DNA of 64,000 nucleotides from Blastobasis lacticolella (Eukaryota > Arthropoda > Insecta > Lepidoptera > Blastobasidae), in assembly GCA_905147135.1 (NCBI GenBank), contig LR990053.1, forward strand, positions 5,964,501-6,028,500, in the 5' to 3' direction. Positions 55,174 to 64,000 of this stretch are shown here, piece by piece. The notes under the pieces are model-generated. The model was not told the DNA's origin and made no database searches. It worked only from the letters and a program-made list of their open reading frames with translations. A program made the translations under genes and the position numbers. How positions within the stretch are numbered: the first letter of the stretch is position 1; each line of letters starts with the position of its first letter.

Positions 55174-55412
55174 TCATTTTGGCGTTAATGTCCCTGTTGG
55201 GGTCCGCCTTGACCATGGTCTGGGATATGGGAGATCAGGTATGATTACAGTGGGGCGACTGCTATCTGAATTCCATGACCCTGTTGAGAGGGGAACCTGG
55301 CCAGATTGGATCATGGGTGCATATTTGGTATGAATGTGCAGGTTTCACGATGTTTTCCCTCACCGTAAGAGCATTGGTTAGTATTCAACTTATGTACAAT
55401 GCTCAGAAGGGA
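55174..55412 (-). repeat. SINE-B, 3' two thirds, reverse
   Basis: On the minus strand: gagcattgtacataagttga, tgctcttacggtgagggaaa, acatcgtgaaacctgcac, ccaatctggccaggttcc, gcagtcgccccactgtaatc, ccatggtcaaggcggacccc, aacagggacattaacgcc. The tRNA-like head is missing and the ATG tail is lost. Confidence 0.75.
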
Positions 55413-56270
55413 GTCTGTGGAACAATTGATTATTACGCCATTTTTTTTTACACACGTTGGACGGAACGGAGATGGTATATGCTTTTCGCGTTAGATGTTG
55501 TTGTGCGTTTGTGTGTTTGTATGTTACCATTTTAGGAGCTGTATTAGGCTTGTGATGTTCTTTTACTGCGTGACCTCTAACGAAGCCTGTTGCCGAACTC
55601 CACGCCAACGAAATGAAAACGGCTTACCTACATGGTGACGATGCCTAAGATCGGGAGACATGGAGGAGAAATCTTGGGATTGCCAGCTCGAATGGTAGTG
55701 ATTGAAACAAATTGGTGTTGCATGTATTTGAGGATCTGAACATTATAGGTACCAAACTAAATAAAAAAATAGAAAATGAGTTAGACGAATGATACGTATG
55801 AAGGCGATATAGGGATCAAGTTTTTCAGAGGTGGCGGAGGTTCTGAGTGCATGGTGACCCGCTGCCGTATTATATCTATCTACCTATTGAAGACATAGAA
55901 AACGATTGTGCTTTATTGTATGTATTATTGTTATTTTTTGACAGCATTTGCATGGCCAAAAAACTAATTAGGTACTTTAAAATCAATTTAAACGAACGGT
56001 TTGTAACATTACTAGATTTAACGAACCATTCACATAAAAATTGCCATTTGTTTCATTGCGATTACGATAGGTACACAGTTACTTGTAAAAAATCTCAATT
56101 ATCTGACACAAACAACACTTTTTACCTGTAATGTGGTATCAATCATTGAGGTTTTTGCTCATTTTTTGCGTTATTATCTTTGCCCGTTTGTGTCAACCCC
56201 GGCGACCTTTAGAAAAAAGGCAATCAAAGATTAGACACGTTTTCTTTGGACTATGACATGGGATCGTTCA
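55413..56270. other. Unique sequence with a tiny RTE-like fragment
   Basis: 55590-55618 encodes ELHANEMKT, resembling the KLYANEMKM of 45577-45790, but the flanks do not continue the match. The 94-codon frame at 55847-56131 is AT-rich with no recognised domain. Confidence 0.35.
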
Positions 56271-56274
56271 AGAG

Positions 56275-56395
56275 GTACATTAGAGGTCACTTCAGAGGCG
56301 GGCATTGATAGCACTGGTGTTGCTGATGTCCATAGGCGGCGAAGACCACTTTCCATCAGGTGGCCCGCTTGCCTGTTTGTCTGCCGTATAACAGA
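56275..56395 (-). repeat. Family A fragment, reverse
   Basis: The plus strand reads gttgctgatgtccataggcg, gaccactttccatcaggtgg, cccgcttgcctgtttgtctg: an exact-order reverse of the family A proximal module. Confidence 0.7.
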
Positions 56396-56951
56396 AAAAG
56401 AAAAATATATATTAGACAAGACAATTGGTGCAATTGGCTTGTAATTTTTTTTTCTTTGAATCTTAATAAAGTGTAAAGACCGTTGCATGTTGGAGTGGGA
56501 AGGGAAATATGGTTTTTTCTGTCTCCCTCTGCCGTTGATTAGTTCCACGGAATGCAACGTGAAAAGAGACTCCGGCGCAGAAGCCTATAATTATCTAAAG
56601 CGAGACCGTTTTCGGAGAGAAACGATGATTTAGTTAAACGTTTTTTAAAACCTTCCTTTGATTTGTTGCCCAAACATGTGGTGGGATTCGCAGGTCTTGT
56701 ATTCGGCTAGCTTTTTTATGAGACAAGGTCTAAATGGGATTGGGTTCTATGTCTACTTGCCAGCTAGGTAGGTATATTAGCTTTCTCCTATATTTCTGAA
56801 CATAAGTGTTGCACTAGTCTGCGGTAAATATTGCATATCGACTATAGTTCGTGTCTAATGGATTGGCAACCATTGGCATTATTTTTTATCATAAGTACAA
56901 GAAATCTGTTCTAGTATTTAAAATGTTACTTACAGCTATCGCTTTCACATG
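56396..56951. other. AT-rich sequence, no feature recognised
   Basis: No coding or repeat signal recognised. Confidence 0.45.
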
Positions 56952-57170
56952 ATGACGACCTGAGTGGTTCAGTTGGTTACCATGCCAGTCTGCCATGTAG
57001 AGGTCCGGGGTTCTTAGTCGTGATTTCTGTTTCGGGTCTGGATTTGTATAATAAGTATGTATTTAAAAAATAAATTCGTAGTTTTTCAGTTTTCTGGCAC
57101 CTGTAACACAAGCTTTGCTTACTTTGGGGCTAGATGGCGCTGTATGAATTGTCCAATATTTTTTTTTATT
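56952..57170 (+). repeat. SINE-D, full-length copy
   Basis: The head is gacgacctgagtggttcagt, with box B decayed (ggggttcttagtc). The body follows: tttctgtttcgggtctggat, ataataagtatgtatttaaa, ctggcacctgtaacacaagc, tttgcttactttggggctag, atggcgctgtatgaattgtc. The tail is attttttttttatttact. Confidence 0.75.
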
Positions 57171-57679
57171 TACTGCTTATAAATTACTTCTAATCGAGAG
57201 ATTAATGTTTGCTATTGCAGGAACTATAGTTTCGGCTTGTTGTAAGACTCTACGAAGCAGAACTAGCCGATACACACAGGCGACATCTATACTAATCTAT
57301 TTTCCATTGCGGCTTCCCCATACACCAACGACACGCGCTCGACTACTCGGCCGACAGTGTGTATTAATTTTTAAGGCCGTACCGAAATTGCCGGTTCTCT
57401 TGTCCTGTTACAATGGGGACTAATTAAGAGCCCTTTCCGTTAATTAGATTCAGGTTTTTGGTAACCCTTTGTGAGGGTATATTTTTGCTTTGTCTCAACT
57501 CCGAGTGCCCCAAGACGGGGGCCAATTTGTTTTAATGTGGAAAGAGGTGCGCGGCCTAACTGGCTATTACGGCTCTTAAACGAAATTATTCATTAAAATT
57601 TACTGACTGCAATATGCAATTCTAACAGGGTAAGAATTTTATTTTAGTAATTTCAATTATAAATTAAATCTGACTGAAC
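57171..57679. other. Unique sequence, no gene called
   Basis: A frame of 72 codons (57205-57423) follows tttgctattgcag, a possible 3' splice site, but has no recognised motif and no partner exon. Confidence 0.35.
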
Positions 57680-57940
57680 GTGCGGCCATGTATCAATGAC
57701 TCTTTTCTCAGTTATGTACATTCGTTGAATGCTAACCGATGCTTTTGCGGTGAGGGAAAACATCGTGATGAAACCTGCACATTCCGGCAATTGAATGTGT
57801 AACCATGTGTATCAGTGGTAGCAGGATCACGGATGTTAGATGGCAGTCGCTCCATTGTAATTATCTGATCTGTCAAATTCTGGATCATGGTCGAGGCGAA
57901 CGCCACAACCGGGACAATAACGCCAAGATGATGACTGAAC
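57680..57940 (+). repeat. SINE-B, nearly complete body
   Basis: Reads gcggccatgtatcaatgact, cttttctcagttatgtacat, aaccgatgcttttgcggtga, aaacatcgtgatgaaacctg, aatgtgtaaccatg, ggcagtcgctccattgtaat, tctggatcatggtcgaggcg, ccacaaccgggacaataacg, ccaagatgatga. Only the tRNA-like head is missing. Confidence 0.8.
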
Positions 57941-57950
57941 ATAGAAGATA

Positions 57951-58206
57951 GGTATCATCATCACAACCCATAACAGTCCACTACAGGACTTAGGACCTCT
58001 CCCACGAAAGGGGAGATTTTTTCAATACTCTCCACGCTGCCGGAGATCGCAGTGTTCTAAATATAACAATAGAAAACGATGCTGCTCAATTTTCCAGCCT
58101 ACAGAGACTAGATCTTTTGAATCGAAAACATTAGTTGCCTTGTACGACACCCACAAGTCTAAGGGGATGGTGCTGTTCTACTCTGCCGGACACCATACGG
58201 CCAATA
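57951..58206 (-). repeat. Family E, full copy, reverse
   Basis: Complement of the 3887-4133 copy: starts at atcatcacaacccataacag, includes tccacgctgccggagatcgc, gttgccttgtacgacaccca, and ends tctactctgccggacaccat. Almost directly after a SINE-B copy; their ATG tails meet (57930-57960). Confidence 0.75.
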
Positions 58207-58814
58207 GATAGATATACAACATTCAAAAATCATGAACACAAAAATTATTAACTTAAAATCTTCAACAACTATTCACATCAACAGAGTGGCCATTTAAACT
58301 GTACCAGGGCAGCAAAAACTGTAGGAATATAGACGGACAACACATATAATTATGAACATTGCCTCCAGTGGAATACGGAACTCCGCGGTTTGATAGAGCG
58401 TATGATAAGCGTGGAACAATGGCCGGTCCCATATAACAATTTGTATGCAAAACGCGGGAACTCGATCTCTTAATTTGTTGCTTGTCTCTGTCATTCGACA
58501 TGTTTGTGGAGCTGCGAATGTCTGTGGAGGTGTATGTCTGCTGGAGCTGGAGTTTAACCTCCACCACGTTAATAAAGGGTTTGCTATAAGGAATGTATAT
58601 CGGCAGGCGGGTTGGTTTATTTCGGCCTAAAGGACAGCGCATGCCTTCTTCTTTTAGTAACCTCATTTTGGCTAAATACAGGGTAGGTAACCCTGTATGT
58701 TACTGTAGCTGCAAAGGAAAATTTTCTTGAAGATTCTAGAATACTAGTCTTCCGAATATTGCTTTGGTTTCTTTTCTTTGGACATTGGACTTAGATTTAC
58801 AAGTGCCTAAAGAA
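58207..58814. other. Unique sequence with a small repeated block
   Basis: 58684-58730 (taggtaaccctgtatgttac, tgtagctgcaaagga) resembles 60844-60885 in the same orientation. A 10-bp-class hairpin (atacaggg/ccctgtat, 58676-58698) lies at its start. The 134-codon reverse frame 58262-58666 has no recognised domain. Confidence 0.45.
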
Positions 58815-59027
58815 ATTAATAATAATCTACCCCTACATAATCCTACTTTACCCCTACCTACCCTTTTATTTCTTTCTTATAAACCTTCCTCTTGAATCAC
58901 TCTATCTATCTATGTTGAAAACCATATTAAAATCCATTGAGTAGTTTAAAAGATCTAAGCGCATATAGATATCTATCTACATAGGGACAGACTGCGGGAA
59001 GTGACTTCGTTCTATACTATGTATAGA
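58815..59027 (-). mobile_element. Helitron 5' part, reverse
   Basis: On the minus strand it starts TCTATACATAGTATAGAACG, then aagtcacttcccgcagtctg, gcgcttagatcttttaaact and tcaatggattttaatatgg. It fades near taatctaccc without a CTAG end. Confidence 0.6.
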
Positions 59028-59363
59028 CATGGTGTACCCATTGGCTCCCGAATCAAATTTCCATTCCAAATACAGTAAGTATAAAGAAACCCACCGGATG
59101 CTTTCATTTACTTATCCCACATCTTAAACATCCAACTTCATACATCCATGTGCAGACAATGGCAACGGTGGGACGGCGTATGGCGTGTGACCGTCGCGAC
59201 AGAGTCACTGTCGCACTGCCAGTTATGAGATGAACAGATAAACAGATAACAATATGTTCACATTGGTACATAGGAACTCTGCAAGTCATGTAGGTACGTC
59301 CCACAAATCTACTTTTGAACTAGAAACGTGCGAATAATGTTATTATTTTGCGAATAATGGTAT
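59028..59363. other. Unique sequence, no feature recognised
   Basis: No coding or repeat signal recognised. Confidence 0.45.
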
Positions 59364-59818
59364 TGGGTTCGAACCCCAGTGCTGTCATGTAAATGACTCT
59401 TTTCTGAGTTATATATCTCGCAGCCCGATGGTTTAATCAGCCAGTTAATTAAACAGCTAGCTTTTATAGCCATTACTTCATAAAAATTTCCGATTTGCCG
59501 ATTCCATAAAATTTGAAAGAAATGTATAAATAATGATATTACCCAGTTTACGGAGCTCCTCCATACATTGTCACAACACTAACCTAACCACGACATCAAT
59601 TTAAGTTTTAATTCGGTTTGGATAGGTTACCGTTGCGACAATGCACGGAGGAGCTCCGTAAACTCGGGCCAATATCGTTCGTTAGACGTTCGTATCAAAT
59701 TTTCAATTAAATAATTGCATGAAAAGCTCGCCATTTAATAAACCGGCTAATTAAAGTATCCGGCTGCGACATGTACATTAGTTGAACACTTACCGATGCT
59801 CTTATGGTGAGTTTAAAT
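59364..59818 (+). repeat. SINE-B fragment split by a foldback element
   Basis: 59364-59416 holds box B-like gggttcgaaccccag, then gtaaatgactcttttctgag. 59771-59818 resumes with atgtacattagttgaacact, taccgatgctcttatggtga. In intact SINE-B copies these blocks are adjacent, so the 353 bp between them are an insertion. Confidence 0.75.
59417..59770. mobile_element. Foldback-type element with long inverted arms
   Basis: The left arm starts ctcgcagcccgatggtttaa and the right arm, complemented, starts gtcgcagccggatactttaa. Complementarity recurs inward to the strongest part, gtttacggagctcctcc (59546-59562) against ggaggagctccgtaaac (59648-59664). The arms are about 160-170 bp each with a short AT-rich centre. 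Non-coding. The target duplication is short or blurred (flanks atat and atgt). Confidence 0.7.
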
Positions 59819-60355
59819 GCGGTACCAAAGAGAGCGGAAACTAAAGAATACAGATCAGAACAAGGTCAGCAGCAGTGCGCAGTCCCTTTTGGGTGGTAAG
59901 TCCATGGTGCATTGTTACGGGTCTCGTAGTCTATGTTCTCAGCATAGAGGTGGGTGTATAACAGTCATCATCCCCCAGCTCCTTCCCACGTGGGGCCATA
60001 CTGTCAAAAGTTTGCTTGCTTCTTGGTCACTACTGAGCTTCAACACATTATAATTAAAGTATGCATCTCAGCTCATATTGAACCCGTAATCCATAAAATG
60101 ATACATCATCAAACAATCATCATCATCATTCCTCGACGTCAACAATCTACTATTAACCTGGCTCCCCCAAATCAATGGAGGGATAAGGCCTTGAAGTTAA
60201 GCGAGTTAATAAAGCATTAAGGTTACAAGCCGAATAACAGTTTATTCATTCGAATGTTAAATATCCTTAACGAGTTGACATTTACACGACTTTGAAGCGA
60301 TTTAGACAACAATTATTTTGTATCAAAGTGTCTTTAACCTTATAAGCGACCAAAG
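59819..60355. other. Unique sequence, no gene called
   Basis: Includes catcatcatcatt at 60117-60129, possibly a decayed reverse ATG tail. No recognised domain. Confidence 0.4.
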
Positions 60356-60359
60356 GTCG

Positions 60360-60414
60360 TATAAAACGGCTCGGACATTCAACAACTGAGTACAGTACAA
60401 GAGCACAAGTGGAT
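60360..60414 (+). promoter_or_regulatory. Promoter-like module, forward
   Basis: TATAAAA (60360-60366) is followed 27 nt later by acagtacaagagcacaagtg (60392-60411), whose CAGTAC resembles an arthropod initiator about 33 nt from the TATA start. An almost identical 20-mer occurs reversed at 60905-60924. No coding start is recognised downstream. Confidence 0.35.
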
Positions 60415-60899
60415 TGCCACCTTACGAACCATATTCCTGTGCAGTTGTGAAAAGTTTTTGCAGCGTAAACTATTTCGTCAGAAAGGGTCTAAAGTAGATA
60501 ACTTTTTTATTTTCAAATTATCACAATAAAGATTACCATCGTCTTTTCAAACTTTTTTATTTAAATGAAAAACTTATATTGTCAGTTTTCTTTATTTAGT
60601 TTTCTTTAAAGTATAAGAATAATTTTATGCGTTAAAAGTCAACTTTCAGCTAGTTGAACCATGAAATACAACAGAATTTATAATAAACCTTGGCGATAAA
60701 AACAAAACAAAATTTGCACTTTCGTAGTATTGTTTTTATTGGTTAATTCTTTTTTAATTGTTTGAAATATTGTCGATGGATTACGGTTATAATGAAATAA
60801 ATATTCATATTTGAATTGAAAAGAATGCTAGGCGTCACCAAATAGGTACCCTGCATGTTTATGTAGTTGCAAAGGAGGCTCTTAAGGTTGTTAATGTTG
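60415..60899. other. AT-rich sequence between two facing promoter-like modules
   Basis: 60844-60885 carries the block also seen at 58684-58730. No recognised coding frame. Confidence 0.4.
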
Positions 60900-60948
60900 T
60901 TATGCACTTGTGCTCTTATACTGTATCTACCGACCACGACGTCTTATA
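60900..60948 (-). promoter_or_regulatory. Promoter-like module, reverse
   Basis: On the minus strand TATAAGA lies about 26 nt before the A of acagtataagagcacaagtg, which matches the forward module at 60392-60411 in 19 of 20 positions. Downstream on the same strand is aaacatgcagggtacct, which could hold a short first-exon ATG and a GT donor. Speculative. Confidence 0.3.
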
Positions 60949-61134
60949 ATTACATAGGCGTGTAGTTTAGATAATAATCTACATATTTCGCGTTCAGAAA
61001 CACAAGGGGCTAATAAACCTTCTTATTAGAACCGAGACAAAACTGTATTGTCGGAACATTTATAAAATCACATACCTCAATTGTAAAGTTACTGAACTTC
61101 ACACTTCACCTATTAGTAATATGAGAAGAAGTAT
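60949..61134. other. AT-rich sequence, no feature recognised
   Basis: Nothing recognised. Confidence 0.4.
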
Positions 61135-61270
61135 TTCTTCTATGTGTATAATAAAATAGTATGTATTTAGAAGTATATAAGTAGTTCATCAGTTATCTAA
61201 CACATATAACACAAGCTTTGCTTGCTTTGGGGATAGATGGCGCTGTGTGAATTGTCTAGTGTGTATATTC
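61135..61270 (+). repeat. SINE-D, 3' part
   Basis: Reads atagtatgtatttagaagta, tatctaacacatataacaca, agctttgcttgctttgggga, tagatggcgctgtgtgaatt. Head and tail repeats are missing. Confidence 0.7.
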
Positions 61271-61285
61271 AATCATTATTTCTGA

Positions 61286-61420
61286 GGCCTTATTTTTGGA
61301 ACCGCTCGCATCCACGCGAGCGCTCGAGTACGCTACAAAAGTGGAAAGTTGTGAGAACTAGAAAAGACGAGCAGTAGACGAGCGCTCGCGTCGATGCGAG
61401 CGGTATCAAAAATAGGGCTT
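61286..61420. mobile_element. GC-rich-armed MITE
   Basis: The arms ggccttatttttggaaccgc, tcgcatccacgcgagcgctc (left) and, complemented, agccctatttttgataccgc, tcgcatcgacgcgagcgctc (right) are inverted over about 40 bp, with a short centre (ctacaaaagtggaaagttgt). At 135 bp it is nearly all arm. The target duplication is not clear. It would form a strong stem in DNA or RNA. Confidence 0.75.
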
Positions 61421-61617
61421 AGCTGTTTTCACGAAAAGTATATTTACCTTTTTGCAGTTAGATGTGTACATAAGTACTTCATGGTGTCAATCAATGGTGT
61501 CTATCCCGAACTAGGACCAAGAACAAACATCTTGACCCTAGATTCCGAATATACTACTACATAACCTAACAAAAATCAAATAATAAAACACGGCGTTGAA
61601 TGCAAGTCACAGTAATA
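61421..61617. other. AT-rich sequence
   Basis: No feature recognised between the MITE and the LINE tail. Confidence 0.45.
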
Positions 61618-64000
61618 CCATATAGGTATAGGTATAGGTAGGGGGCTCCCATTTTCCGTACTTGGACTCAAATTCGGTCCTTTATACGTGACTGAGAGCC
61701 GGCTATTGTAGCCAGCCCAGCTCCTTCCAGAAGTCTATTAGTCTCTTGGGACGTTCACAGACCTCTCGAAAGGACCCTGTTCCTATTGAGGCTTTGGCTC
61801 TGTAGTCCTTTAGCTCCTCACACTCCAGGACCACGTGAGCTGTCGTTTCCTCAGCTACTAAACATCCCCTGCACAGGGGGCTGTCTGTAGCTCCGATGGT
61901 ATGCAGTAGTTTGTTCAGGGGGAGGTGTCCTGTAATTGTACCAACTACTGTTTTAATTTCTCTCCGTTTTAGTTCCAGTAGTTTTTTAGTTAGCTTAGGT
62001 GATCTATCGCTCACCACTAACTTAGACTGTCTGCATCCGGGTGTGTTTTCCCAGCGCTTGTTGTGCTGGTCATTAGTGTGTTTGCTCACCCACGAGCGTA
62101 GTGTGTTGAATGAAAGGGGTAGAAACGGGGCGGGACCGGCAGTCCTCATCCCTGATCCCCTCCTTGCCAGCTCATCGGCAGCATCGTTGCCCATTGAGTT
62201 GCTATGACCCTTAATCCATTGTAGAGTGACCCTGTTCACCGAGGAGATGTCCTCTAGTGCGTGGTGACATTCCAGGATCAAGGAACTGTTAATGCTGTTG
62301 CCCATTAGAGCTTTCAGTACGGACATGCTATCTGTTAGTATTCTGACGCCTTGGTCGCGTACGCCAAGGCGCTGCACTAGCCGAGCGGCCTGTGTAATTG
62401 CAACACATTCGCACTGAAATATAGTACTATGCTCTCCTAATGTTAATGATGATCTGAAGTTCAGATCTAGCGAGAAGATTCCCGCTCCTGTGCCTTGGTC
62501 GGTCTTTGATCCATCCGTGTATATTCGGACTTCTCGTATCCCAGACCAGTCTGTCTCTGTCTCAGCAGTTTGGATTTGGTATCTTTTGCCAAATGTGAAC
62601 TGCTTCGGAGTTCTGTCACACTTGGCCTCAAACAATGGGTTGTTTGCCACCATTGTTTCCCACAAAGTATGGTGAGAGCCAAGTTTGTTGCACCAGAGGT
62701 TTGATACCTTGAGTCTGAGTGCAGCCATCATTGCCTCCTGCTGTATATGCAGGTCAAGCGGTGGCAGTCCCAGTAGTACCTCAAGGGCTGCTGATGGTGT
62801 TGAGCGCATGCAGCCAGTAATGGCGGAAGAGGCCATCCTCTGGAATTGCTGTAGCCTGTTAATTGATGTGGCCAGCTTGGTTCTGGTCCACCAGGCGATT
62901 GCCCCATATGTTACAAATGGTCTCACTACTGCAGTGTACAGCCACCTGGCGATTTTAGGGGAGATACCCCAGGTCTTGCCCAGGAGTCTGTTACATTGCC
63001 ATAGGGAGATGCTAGCTTTGGCCAACTTGTGGTCCAAGTGTTTGTTCCATAACAATTTGCTGTCAAATGTAACCCCGAGGTATTTGACTTCGTTAGTTAG
63101 GGATAGGGTCGTGTCGAACAGTTTGGGTAATCTGAGTTCCCCCAGATTCCTCTTGTGCGTGAACATAACCATATCTGTTTTGGTTGGGTTCACGGAGAGT
63201 TCTTGTTCATGACACCAGTCTTCAACGATTCTTAAAGCAGACCTCATGAGATCACACAGGATGTTTTCAAAGGGTCCGCTAATTAGTATTGCTATGTCAT
63301 CAGCATAGCCTACTGTATAAAAGTTGTGGTCGTTTAAACGGCTAATAAGCCCGTTTACCACTATGTTCCATAAGAGCGGGGATAGGACCCCTCCTTGGGG
63401 ACATCCTCTCGCAACCACCGCTCTTGTTGTGTTGTTCATAGTGAGACGCACAGCCCTGTATCTCAGCATGGAGTCGATCCACCCGGCAATGGTATCTTTT
63501 ACTCCGTGCTTCTTCAGGGCATTGCTAATACTACCAAAGTGTGTTTTGTCGAACGCACCCTCAATGTCTATGAAGACCCCTAGGGTGGATTGTTTGGATG
63601 CCATAGCGTGCTCTATATGAACTGTTATGCTATGTAGTGCTGATTCAGTACCCTTGCCTATGGAGTAGGCATGTTGATTTTTGTGGAGAGGGTAGTTTAT
63701 AAGAGCAGAGTCTCTGATATCTCTGTCACATATTCTCTCCAGTACCTTCAGCATGAACGATGTCAAACTTATGGGTCTGAAGGATTTGGGTTGTGTATAG
63801 TCACCTTTGCCGGGTTTGGGTATGAACACAACCCTTACCTCTCTCCACTTTAGCGGAATGTATCTTTTGGCAAGACAAGCCTTGTATATGCTGACAAGGT
63901 GGTCGACAACTCCCTCCCCGCTCCATTTCAACAGGCCCGGAAAAATTTCGTCTGGACCCGGTGATTTGAATGGCAGGAAGCTGTCGATTGCCCATTTTAC
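61618..64000 (-). mobile_element. RNase H-bearing LINE (LOA/I/R1 group), 3' part, continues beyond window
   Basis: On the minus strand the coding frame ends at 61703. A short 3' UTR of about 65 bp follows (cggctctcagtcacgtataa, gagtccaagtacggaaaatg), then a simple-repeat tail of CTATAC units (61621-61639 in plus coordinates). Absence of poly(A) and presence of a microsatellite tail fit non-LTR elements. The 5' end lies outside the window, so target duplication cannot be checked. Confidence 0.85.
61703..64000 (-). CDS. Non-LTR retrotransposon polymerase: reverse transcriptase, RNase H, CCHC (partial)
   Basis: It copies the element RNA at the target site and would act in the nucleus with the RNA as a complex. 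The frame is open to the window edge (upstream residues read AIDSFLPFKSPGPDEIFPG, a standard pre-motif), so the true start is outside. Numbered from position 63931, the reverse transcriptase has FRPISL at 51, motif A FIDIEGAFD (120-128), motif B GCPQGGVLSP (176-185), motif C YADD (209-212) and KYLGVTFDSKLLW (283-295). RNase H has D473 (YTDGSK), E509, D534 (TDSMSVLKAL), H576 and D583 or D586 (GHSNSMGNDAADELA). A CCHC motif follows: C687, C690, H699, C704. About 2.3 kb with no stop or shift and all catalytic residues kept suggest a recent, perhaps active copy. Motif A and the domain order resemble LOA/Bilbo elements; I and R1 groups are alternatives. Confidence 0.93.
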   Translation of the reverse strand, partial: VKWAIDSFLPFKSPGPDEIFPGLLKWSGEGVVDHLVSIYKACLAKRYIPLKWREVRVVFIPKPGKGDYTQPKSFRPISLTSFMLKVLERICDRDIRDSALINYPLHKNQHAYSIGKGTESALHSITVHIEHAMASKQSTLGVFIDIEGAFDKTHFGSISNALKKHGVKDTIAGWIDSMLRYRAVRLTMNNTTRAVVARGCPQGGVLSPLLWNIVVNGLISRLNDHNFYTVGYADDIAILISGPFENILCDLMRSALRIVEDWCHEQELSVNPTKTDMVMFTHKRNLGELRLPKLFDTTLSLTNEVKYLGVTFDSKLLWNKHLDHKLAKASISLWQCNRLLGKTWGISPKIARWLYTAVVRPFVTYGAIAWWTRTKLATSINRLQQFQRMASSAITGCMRSTPSAALEVLLGLPPLDLHIQQEAMMAALRLKVSNLWCNKLGSHHTLWETMVANNPLFEAKCDRTPKQFTFGKRYQIQTAETETDWSGIREVRIYTDGSKTDQGTGAGIFSLDLNFRSSLTLGEHSTIFQCECVAITQAARLVQRLGVRDQGVRILTDSMSVLKALMGNSINSSLILECHHALEDISSVNRVTLQWIKGHSNSMGNDAADELARRGSGMRTAGPAPFLPLSFNTLRSWVSKHTNDQHNKRWENTPGCRQSKLVVSDRSPKLTKKLLELKRREIKTVVGTITGHLPLNKLLHTIGATDSPLCRGCLVAEETTAHVVLECEELKDYRAKASIGTGSFREVCERPKRLIDFWKELGWLQ

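Noticed and set aside
58262..58666. 134-codon reverse frame
   Set aside because: No recognisable domain and a mix of tracts; other frames in the same stretch are also open.
62685..63212. 175-codon forward frame, plus others at 61896, 63324 and 63671
   Set aside because: Antisense shadows of the intact polymerase frame on the minus strand.
1..64000. CRISPR array, bacterial operons, phage or endogenous virus genes
   Set aside because: No regularly spaced repeats, no ribosome-binding-site-led gene clusters, and no capsid, envelope, integrase or protease motifs seen. All polymerase sequences fit non-LTR retrotransposons.

Overview
The window looks like gene-poor, repeat-rich nuclear DNA from a moth or butterfly (Lepidoptera: Ditrysia). 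The grounds are the AT-rich background, the abundant TAGGTA/TACCTA words, and the repeat types: short elements with a leucine/serine-tRNA-like head and an (ATG)n tail, small Helitrons ending in a GC hairpin plus CTAG, and RTE-like LINE 3' ends. No complete host gene is visible. There is no prokaryotic gene organisation, rRNA gene or CRISPR array. I can suggest only two possible host exons (28610-28855 and 36109-36540, both minus), with low confidence.

The only long coding sequences belong to non-LTR retrotransposons. At 61618-64000 (minus) lies the 3' part of a LINE whose uninterrupted frame runs off the window end. It encodes reverse transcriptase, RNase H and a C-terminal CCHC motif, with every catalytic residue I checked present. 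At 22049-24138 (plus) lies an older Jockey/CR1-group polymerase. It is 5'-truncated, broken by two frame changes, and followed by a G-rich minisatellite and a (GATTTT)n tail. About ten short fragments are last-codons remnants of RTE-like and other LINEs.

Layout. 0-3 kb: repeat fragments. 3.6-4.4 kb: a repeat resembling part of 5S rRNA, next to repeat E. 6.4-9.4 kb: a Harbinger-like MITE, a second MITE, and a tandem array whose units combine a spacer with a tRNA-like SINE. 9.2-12.8 kb: RTE remnants, one split by a later LINE tail with a target-site duplication. 15.2-15.9 kb: unique complex sequence with transcription-factor-like words. 21.7-26.8 kb: three complete-looking Helitrons around the Jockey/CR1 copy, then a full-length SINE. 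28-36 kb: mostly unique DNA with a GC-rich island at 31.9-32.1 kb and a hAT-like MITE at 34.1 kb. 38.5-48 kb: Helitrons, family A and SINE-D copies, two copies of one MITE (43.6 and 47.0 kb), and perfect hairpins. 48-55 kb: mainly unique AT-rich DNA. 55-64 kb: SINEs, Helitron, a long-armed foldback element inside a SINE, a facing pair of promoter-like modules, and the RNase H LINE.

Repeat names used: A = dispersed family with the word gggccacctgatggaaagtgg; SINE-B = tRNA-like head, (ATG)n tail; SINE-D = tRNA-like head, ctagatggcgctgtgtgaat body, (TTTA)n tail; E = repeat starting gtggtgtccggcagagtag; H, J, K, L = smaller families. Relationships inside the window come from reading the sequence. 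Superfamily assignments rest on general knowledge and were not checked against a database.
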